Below, one piece after another: positions 56,876 to 64,000 of a stretch of 64,000 bases of DNA. The stretch is taken from positions 1,416,501 to 1,480,500 of the forward strand of contig JAFFSR010000021.1 of the NCBI GenBank assembly GCA_017163975.1. The letters run 5' to 3'. Within the stretch, counting starts at the first letter, position 1; each line of letters starts with the position of its first letter. Made by a program: the position numbers and the translations under genes. Source of the stretch: Anastatus disparis. Its lineage: Eukaryota > Arthropoda > Insecta > Hymenoptera > Eupelmidae. The notes under the pieces were generated by a model. The model saw only the letters and a program-made list of their open reading frames with translations. It did no database searches and was not told the DNA's origin.

Positions 56876-57650
56876 CCATATGGAAATAATTTCTGTGAAT
56901 AACTGTTAAAAAATGTTGAAATTGAGACATAAATAACAGTTATTTACAGTTATTTACAATTATTTACTGTTATTTACACTTATTTACACTTATTTACAGT
57001 TATTAACAGTTATTTACATTTATTTACAGTTACTTACAATTATTTATGGTTTTTTATAGTTATTTACAATAATTTATAATTATTTACAGTTATTTACATT
57101 TTAAAAAATTATTTGAATTAGTGAATAATTTAATGTTGTTAATAATTATTTACAATTATTTATAGTTATTTACAATTATTTACAGTTTTTTACAGTTATT
57201 TATAATTATTTACAATTTTTATAGTTTTTTACAATTATTTACAGTTATTCACATTTTCAAAAATTTTCGCATATATATAAAAAAATTGAATGAATTTGTA
57301 AAAATTTTCGAAAATGTAAATAACTGTAACTAACTGTAAAAAACTGTAAAAAAACTGTGAAAAAATATAAATAGTCGTAAATAGATGTTAATAATTATAA
57401 AAAAAAAAATAAATAAATGTGAATGATTGTAAAAAAAAATAAATGTGAATAACTGTAAATAAATATAAATAACTGTAAATAAATGTAAATAACAGTAAAT
57501 AATTGTAAATAACTGTAAATAACTGTTATTTATGTCTCAATTTCAACATTTTTTAACACTTATTTACAGTTATTTACTGTTATTTACATTTATTTACAGT
57601 TATTAACACTTATTTACAATTATTTCCAGAAACTTTTTCCATATGTGATT
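56876..57650. repeat. Palindromic minisatellite of TTATTTACAG units
   Basis: Many copies of TTATTTAC(A/T)G(T) on the left half become CTGTAAATAA on the right half. The flanks are also inverted: TGTTGAAATTGAGACATAAA near 56912 is matched in reverse complement near 57530, and ATGGAAATAATTTCTG near 56880 is matched near 57635. The centre is near 57280. An outer block of direct units (57560-57610) suggests secondary expansion. Confidence 0.85.
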
Positions 57651-58074
57651 CAAGAAAATAAGATATAACGCGGATTTAAAAACAAGTCGTTATTTAATAT
57701 AAAACGTAGATGTATAAAAAAATTAAAACCATTCAGGCAATGCTTAATAATTTAATCAGTTTTTTCTTGAGTAAATATTTATTCATTAATATACATGATG
57801 TATATTTTGAATATAAATATTTATAATTGTGTCAGAATGATGTATCAAATTGAAAATTTTATGATATAAGAAGAATTTTCAGATATTATTGACAAATTGA
57901 TTTTAGAAAATATTAAAATTGAATATTTTAAAAATAAGGCAGCGTTAAGCTGTATAACTTTACAGATCGTCTATTTTAGTTCACTGAAATCTACTTATGA
58001 AGTTTAGTCTAAATCTGTGACCCTAAGGTGGAACACTCTCATTGTAAAATAGATCGATTTCAAGCTTTTTAATG
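57651..58074. other. Spacer, nothing recognised
   Basis: AT-rich; no structure or coding signal seen. Confidence 0.45.
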
Positions 58075-58285
58075 GATATTACTTTATTTAATATATTCTA
58101 TCTCTAGAGATATTACTCTTAAAATTAGTAAAACTGAATAAAATCAGGAAATGATCCTCGATTAATTAATAAAACCTTCTGCAAAGGACAATGTTAAGTT
58201 TGGAGCATTATTGCAAAAATATAGCCTACTTTAGAAAATTGACTTATCAATAACTCTGTCCAGAGCGCCCGATGGAATGAAATGT
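58075..58285. repeat. Dispersed repeat, inverted copy of 50390-50620
   Basis: Matches the reverse complement of 50390-50620 along about 200 bp by eye, with interruptions. Its right edge lies just before the hairpin at 58296. Confidence 0.65.
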
Positions 58286-58295
58286 TCAAAAGACT

Positions 58296-58513
58296 TTTTT
58301 TACACAGGGCGCGTACAGTGGATACTTTACTCCCTCCTAGCGAACAGTAAAGTACCCACTGTACGCTGCCTGTGTAAAAAAATCGTATATTCACCATGGG
58401 AGTAAATGAAAAATGCCTTAAATCGTATGTTTATCACCCTCGCCTCCGGCTCGGGTGCTAATTTACATACGATTTCAGACATTTTTCGTTTTTACTCCCT
58501 AGGTGAATAATAT
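58296..58513. repeat. Two adjacent hairpin-forming palindromes
   Basis: The first (58296-58381) pairs TTTTTACACAGGGCGCGTAC with GTACGCTGCCTGTGTAAAAA and GTGGATACTTTACT with AGTAAAGTACCCAC. The second (58385-58513) pairs GTATATTCACCATGGGAGTA with TACTCCCTAGGTGAATAATA and AAATCGTATGTTTATCACCC with GGGTGCTAATTTACATACGA around CTCGCCTCCGGCTC. Together they could form two stem-loops. Confidence 0.75.
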
Positions 58514-58929
58514 ACTATTATTTCCATGTAAAAAAGGGTCATTTAGAAGTTCCCTCAAAATCCATAACCCGGAGGCTTGAGTGTCCCTTGTAAGTATTTA
58601 TTATATTTTGCTTATGTCAAATAAATGATTGAAAAAAAACCAAAATTGATATGTGACTTACAGATTACATACGTAGAAAAAAAGATTGTTTTATTTTTTT
58701 AAAGTTGTATAAACGAAAAAATACGTAAATTATAATATTTCATTTTTTAATTCATAAATGATATTGTATGGAAGGAAAAGATGATAAAATAAAAAAATCA
58801 ATAAAACATCATTCCATACATTATAATCTTAATAAAAAGTAGAGCAGATTGTCAATATAACTGAAAATAAGATTTCAAGAAATCGAAATGGGCAAAATCG
58901 GAACGTGCGCAGGGAGGCTACGCTCTCCT

Positions 58930-59370
58930 AGTATATATAAGTCAATTCGTGTAATCAAAAAATAATAGTCGCTCAAAGTCTGGGAATATATTCCATTTGA
59001 TACATAAAACATACAAAAATTTTTTAGGTTTCTAAGTCAAAAGGGTCAAAAGCTGGACGTAATATAATAATTTCAATTTTAGAAAAAATTATAAAAATAT
59101 AAATAAATTCCTTACTAAATTTTTTTCTCGAGAATTCTCGATTCTTAATATAAACTTAATGAGATAATTTTTGTTGAAAATAATATATAGAATGTACTCA
59201 TTTCTTTGCAAATCATAATATATAGATATTTGAGCTTATCTGATTGGTGTAATAATAAAATTAAAAAAAAAATTATTTAGGGGATGATTTTAATTTTTGA
59301 GGGCTTATTTTTTTTCGATTTTTGTGAGAAAAAAAGTATCAAGGCACTAGATGTAAATAAATTAAAAAAT
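58930..59370. mobile_element. Diverged copy of the left arm of the 38648 element
   Basis: TCTGGGAATATATTCCATTT, GATACATAAAACATACAAAA, AAGTCAAAAGGGTCAAAAGC and TGCAAATCATAATATATAGA follow the same order as TCTGTGAAAATGTTCTATTT, GATACCCAAAATATACAAAA, CAGGTCAAAGGGGTCAGGAT and TGCAAATTATAATATACTGA at 38698-38940. Only one arm was found. Confidence 0.65.
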
Positions 59371-59539
59371 TACTTAATTTTTGGAAAAGTCACACTCAAA
59401 TTTCTTTGTTTCAAAGAAATAGTGTGTTTCAATAGTGCCAAACACACGATTTCTTTAAAACAAAGAAGTGAATTTTTTAAAATTAAAAACATATTTCTTA
59501 GATGTAAAAAACAAAATATTTAATTTAAAAAATCTGAAT

Positions 59540-59909
59540 TTTTAATTAGAAAAAACATTTCTTTAAATCTAAAATAATTTGTTTATAATTCTGTCGGATA
59601 CAAACAAATTGATGTTGTTTTTAATAAATATGTGTTTGTTTGTAAGAAATATTTATGTACTTAGAAAAAACATTTACTTAAAAGAAAAATATATTATTTT
59701 GAAATAAGACTCATTTTTTCAAAAATCAGTCGGAAAAAAACAAATAGATGTTTCTTTTTAATAAATACTTGTTTGTTTGTAAGGATATTTTTTTACTTAA
59801 AAAAATTATTTACTTAAAAGAAATATATGTTTTTTTAAAAAAAGACTCATTTCTTAAAAAGTTTGTCGGAAAGAAACAAATAGATAATTATTTTTAATAA
59901 ATATCCCAA
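59540..59909. repeat. ~130-170-bp AT-rich tandem repeat, left part
   Basis: AACAAATAGATGTTTCTTTT, AATAAATACTTGTTTGTTTG and AAGACTCATTTCTTAAAAAG type blocks occur three times. The repeat resumes at about 61059-61260 after the element at 59910-61058. Confidence 0.7.
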
Positions 59910-61058
59910 TAAGCACACATCTGGAAAAAAGAATTCTTTAAGAATTCACGAATGACCGCTCTGAAGTTAATAAAATATATTAATAAAGTATTCATAAAAT
60001 ATTCACAAAGTATTCTTCCACAAAATTTAAATAAAAAATAACTCTTCAACGTATCTTTATAAATATTTTAAAAGGGTTAAGAAAGTATTCATAAAGTAGT
60101 CAAAAAGTTTACTTTTGAAACACTGATTTCCTAGTAACTTAGTCACTTTCAAAAATCGAAAGATGTAATGGATATTTTATCGCTTTTCAGATTGTTTTAA
60201 AATCATTTTTAATTTTGATTTTCATGAAATTCAAAATTGAAAACTTGAAATTCCTGATAATTTTATAAATTGTAAAAATTTAATTTAATTAATCATTTAA
60301 TAATTTAAATATTTTTCATCTATTTTAAACGAAAAAATTGTTAACATTTTATGAAACAAAATATATAAATATTTTAAGTGTGTTTTAAATAAATTCTCAT
60401 TTTGAGAATTTAAACAAATATCTAAATCTAAACATTCTTCAATATAAATTAAATTAACCATGACTTCACAAAAAAATTCTTTTATTAAATTAAGGTATCT
60501 CTTGAATATTTAATAAATTTTTACTTAAATTATTCAAATAAAAATGTAGTTTGGCTAATATTATTAACCATGAATAATTAATTAACAAATTTACTAACAT
60601 TTCTTATGCTTATACCAATGAACATGTATAAGTTTCGAGAATTTATTAACAGATGAGTTGGTAGCCAAGTAGGCTAAGTCATGGGCAACAGTTTTTTTTA
60701 TTTTGTTTGACATCCTCAAGAACCGTGGTTCGAATCTCGAACAAATAATTTTTTTTTTTTTTTTTAAATTTAATAGCTTATTTTTAATCAATTATAACAT
60801 TTTTTGTTTTTCATAATCATGTAAAATAGAAGGATTATTTATAATTTGATGATTAAAAAAAGTATTTTGAAAATGTGATTTAATCAAAAGAATTGTTTAA
60901 GAATACTTTGTGAATACTTTAAAAACTAAAGTGGTCGGACATTCGCGAATAAACAAAGCAATCATTAAGAACTCTTTATTGATACTTCCGATCACGAAAG
61001 TATACATAAAGAATTCTTTTTTAATTCTCTCTTTGACACCGTTTGCTTGTTGGGATGT
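59910..61058. mobile_element. TIR element with CCCAAYAAGC ends
   Basis: CCCAATAAGCACACATCTGG at 59910 is matched in reverse complement at the right end (…GCTTGTTGGG, to about 61057). A further ~100 bp, including GAATTCTTTA, TTCACGAATGACC and TATTCACAAAGTATTCTT, is imperfectly inverted. The interior is AT-rich and holds the tRNA-like sequence at 60655-60750. It interrupts the AT-rich tandem repeat. Superfamily unknown. Confidence 0.6.
60655..60750 (+). ncRNA. tRNA-like pol III sequence (SINE head?)
   Basis: TGGTAGCCAAGTAGGCTAAG at 60659 resembles box A, and GTGGTTCGAATCTC at about 60725-60738 holds a box B. The spacing is longer than in a tRNA, and a T/A-rich insert disrupts the anticodon arm. 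A T run follows directly, which would end pol III transcription. It differs from the SINE at 33885. A tRNA pseudogene or another SINE family. Confidence 0.5.
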
Positions 61059-61329
61059 GTTTATTTGTAAGAAATATTTTTTTCTTTGAAAAACCCATTT
61101 TCTCAAAAGAAATAAATATTTCTTTGTAATTCACAAATTTTTTTTTCAATTGTTTGTAAGAAACACAAATGTTTTTTTTAATAAATATATTTTTGTTTCA
61201 AAAACATATTTCTTTGAAACTATAATAAATTTTTCAAAAATTTGTTTGTTTTAAATAATTGATGATTGTGGATTTGTCATGTTTTTTAACCTGTATTATT
61301 TATAATACTAATTATTTTCAGAGTATGAA

Positions 61330-61332
<3 letters not shown>
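61059..61332. repeat. AT-rich tandem repeat, right part
   Basis: TGTGTTTATTTGTAAGAAAT, AAAGAAATAAATATTTCTTT and AATAAATATATTTTTGTTTC continue the pattern of 59540-59909. Confidence 0.6.

Positions 61333-61377
<45 letters not shown>
61333..61377. repeat. (TA)n microsatellite
   Basis: About 45 bp of TA dinucleotides. Confidence 0.95.
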
Positions 61378-61380
<3 letters not shown>

Positions 61381-61885
61381 CACGAAACTTTATAATTTCA
61401 TATATATTCGCTTATTCTTATACAGCATATATTTTTTATTTTAAATACAAATAATACATATAATTAAAGTTATCGCTCGCGAATCTTAACTTATCAACGT
61501 TTCCCTATCGACGTTTCAATTATCGCAATCACTCGCTGTGTGTTACGTTAATAGGTTTGACTTTACAATTATCTTATATATAAACTGAGGAAGCTTCCCT
61601 GCACTTGCGAGTTTAGAAAAAAAAGGGTTTCCACCAAGCGGACGAAATTTGAAGCTTTATACCTAAATAATTTTTTTGAATCAAACAAATAATTTCTTCA
61701 ACAGATGGGTACGATTGTATAAAACGAAGAATTATTTATTTGAAACCAAGATTTATTTAATTAATTCAAAATATTAGTATCTTTACTATTTTACTAGTAT
61801 TTAAGTAATTGAATGCTTGATTATATTACCATATTCTTCAAAACTAAAAAAAAAACATTTTTTTGTATCTCTTAATGTTTTGTTT
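61378..61885. other. Spacer, nothing recognised
   Basis: AT-rich with one less AT-rich stretch (about 61470-61640); no gene or repeat recognised. Confidence 0.4.
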
Positions 61886-64000
61886 CAGTGGCGGATCCAG
61901 GGGGGGGCGATGGGGCGATCGCCCCCCAAAACCTTCAAACACATTTATCCAGAGGTCGAATGATTATTTTTTACTTATCAATTGAAAATATTATTGATCA
62001 GAAATATTATCGACTGCATACAATTTTTATATTGTATTTACGAAATTATTTTATAAATATTTCAATTATATTTGTTTTATGTCTTTAATACTTCTCAAAT
62101 AAGGCTTCTGAATCAATTCGTATAACCATTGCGTTATTATGCTTACATAACACATTTACAAAAATATTATGATATAATAGTGCTTTAAATTATAAAATTG
62201 TTCAAAATGTTCATTTCCACCTTTATTGAAATTTCAAATCCACGTTTTCATATTAAAAATGTTATCTTACTATTTTATTTAAACCACAATTTTGCAATGA
62301 ATTATCCAATGAAAATTTAATATAGTACAGAATAATTAAATTTTTTATCACTATTAATTAACAGAAATAAAATATTAATTACACAATTTATTTTTAAGTT
62401 CTATAAAATTACAGTTAATTTTTTGTAAGAAGACAATCAAATAGATATTTTTATTTTGGTAGAAATAGGTATAAATTTGAAAGAAGAAATAAACTGAATA
62501 ATTTAAAACGTTTTAAGTTATAATTAATTTTTTTTAAATCAATCATTTCATGTAAAATATATGCTATCATAGTATATAATTGTTTTAATTTGTTGTCAAT
62601 TTACTCATAACGTTGCTTTTTAAAATTATTACGAACAATAATTAAGCAGTATTAAAGAAAAAGTCGCTCGATAGAAGAGAAGCGGCATCTATAACATAAT
62701 ACACGTTACTACACGTTATGTATTTGTTATATGCAAAACTCTCGAAAAAACAAAAGAGTGGATAGTCAACGTTGAAGTATACTGTTTTAATAGTTAATGA
62801 TAGGATTGTGCGTAAATGATTTCTTAACCTAAACAAACTATTTTTGTATCTAATTCACGAGTGTACATATATAGATTAAGCAGAAGAAATTATTTTATAT
62901 ATTTTATACTTATTATTCTTTAGTTTAGTGAACGAATAAAGTATCTATATGTGTTGTTTTATTTGAATAAAATTAGTAACTTCATTTCATTTACTTTTTT
63001 TGTGTTTTTAAAAATGTCTCAAAAAAAAAATTTTAAACAGAGAAAGAGAAATTTCAAAGGAAGTTATTAAAAGTTACTTTTTTTTTTTTAATACAAGAAA
63101 ATAAATCAGATAATGAGGACATATCTAAAAATTCTGATACAAAAAAAGTTGACGAAATTCATGATTTGGAAAATAAATCTAGTAATAAAAATACAAATGA
63201 CCCACACACTTCTACAGCTCTTTTGTTTCATAATGTAGCAAATACGGATTCAGGTATTTTTATTTAACAATCTTCATTCTATAACTGAAAATTTATAGTT
63301 TCGATTTTTATAATAATTGATGCAATTACTTTCAATGATCCGGTTGTAAAACTATTATTAAAAACTTTGTATAAAATGTTTTCAATTTTTCATATTTGAC
63401 TTCAATATTTTTTCTATTGAATATACATTCAATTTTACATCATTTATTTATATAGTTTATTTATTAAATTTGATAAACACGTGCACCCTAACTGTTGTTT
63501 TCTCAATTAATTTTGTTTATAAATCTTCGCAAATCATCAATAATTTCGATTAAGAATTATCAAGAAAACGAATATATTTTCTTCCAATTTTTAATTTATA
63601 TGCACAATAGAATAACTTGGCAGAAAGGATATTTTTCCGAATGTGTACCTCAAATGGCAGCGCTGCATATTTTATCATAGACGTAAGAGGACTTCGAATT
63701 ATCCATTGAGTTTCGCATCGTAATTATTTTGTTTTTTTAGATAGGTTATGCATAGCTCAAATAATAAAAATTTAAATTTTATCAATAATATAATTTAAAT
63801 TAACAATATTTGATCCTATATGGTTACTGAATTAAGAAATACAAATTTTAATTTATAAAATTAGGATTTGAATGATAAAATACGAAAATAATATTGAATG
63901 TTTACCAAAATTATGTCATAAAGTAATGAAATAGCGATGATGTGAAATCAACAGCACGATTTGAAATTGTCTTATGTCTGTGGTAAAATATGCGATGTTG
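61886..64000 (+). mobile_element. Left end of a hAT-type transposon, running off the window
   Basis: CAGTGGCGGATCCAGGGGGG at 61886 followed by CGATGGGGCGATCGCCCCCC is, from memory, a common hAT terminal inverted repeat in animal genomes. The matching right end is not in the window. About 1.1 kb inside, 63014-63255 has an acidic, transposase-N-terminus-like coding stretch. The remainder to 64000 is AT-rich without further recognised exons. Confidence 0.6.
63014..63255 (+). pseudogene. Possible N-terminal exon(s) of the hAT transposase
   Basis: ATG at 63014 begins MSQKKNFKQRKRNFKGSY and stops. After a T-run and AATACAAG, which could be an acceptor, a frame reads NKSDNEDISKNSDTKKVDEI and continues to a likely donor (TTCAG|GTATTT) at 63253. 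A basic start followed by a polar, acidic stretch is what hAT/zinc-finger MYM-type transposases have before their TTF zinc finger, but no zinc finger was found before 64000. Identification rests mainly on the nearby hAT end. Confidence 0.35.

Overview
The window is eukaryotic, AT-rich and dominated by repeats and transposons. One confidently recognised host gene (a Drep2-type CIDE-N gene, minus strand, 48635-50071, with a 64-bp intron), GT-AG introns, a tRNA-derived SINE, Copia, Gypsy, Helitron and hAT remains and a Polinton/Maverick-like element point to an insect. Hymenoptera is only a guess from overall character.

Layout. 1-7125 is a hierarchical satellite and 7690-8640 a G-rich minisatellite. 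8864-15102 holds several inverted-repeat elements, one nested inside another, plus minisatellites. From about 15267 to 30139 lies the most gene-dense part: a decayed Polinton/Maverick (adintovirus-like) element read entirely on the minus strand. Going down the coordinates it has a spliced acidic gene with a TATA box, protein-primed-type DNA polymerase B, A32-like packaging ATPase, two conserved small ORFs, the N-terminal piece of a retroviral-type integrase, the C-terminal half of a double-jelly-roll major capsid protein, a DIQGF-type protein of unknown function, an adenovirus-type cysteine protease, and a protein with a weak PC4-like look. Nearly all carry stops or frameshifts. Palindromic elements have inserted at 16516-17699 and 19481-20064.

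31467-33301 is a plus-strand, spliced, acidic gene of unknown function that was hit by a TTAA-flanked palindromic element. 33690-41144 holds a SINE, a Helitron helicase fragment, minisatellites and large fold-back elements. 41472-46597 is a plus-strand Copia element with gag, protease, integrase, RT and RNase H all recognisable but broken; its coding strand is strikingly rich in GACAG. The Drep2 gene follows. 52105-55848 is a minus-strand Gypsy element with both LTRs, gag and the end of pol but no RT; one LTR was split by a palindromic MITE and the other LTR supplies the empty site.

56217-64000 is mostly palindromic minisatellites, hairpins, AT-rich repeats, a TIR element starting CCCAA, and the left end of a hAT transposon running out of the window.

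The Polinton genes would together have made a self-synthesising, capsid-forming integrating element; none of the key genes looks functional now. All alignments to families are from memory of conserved motifs, and no search was run.
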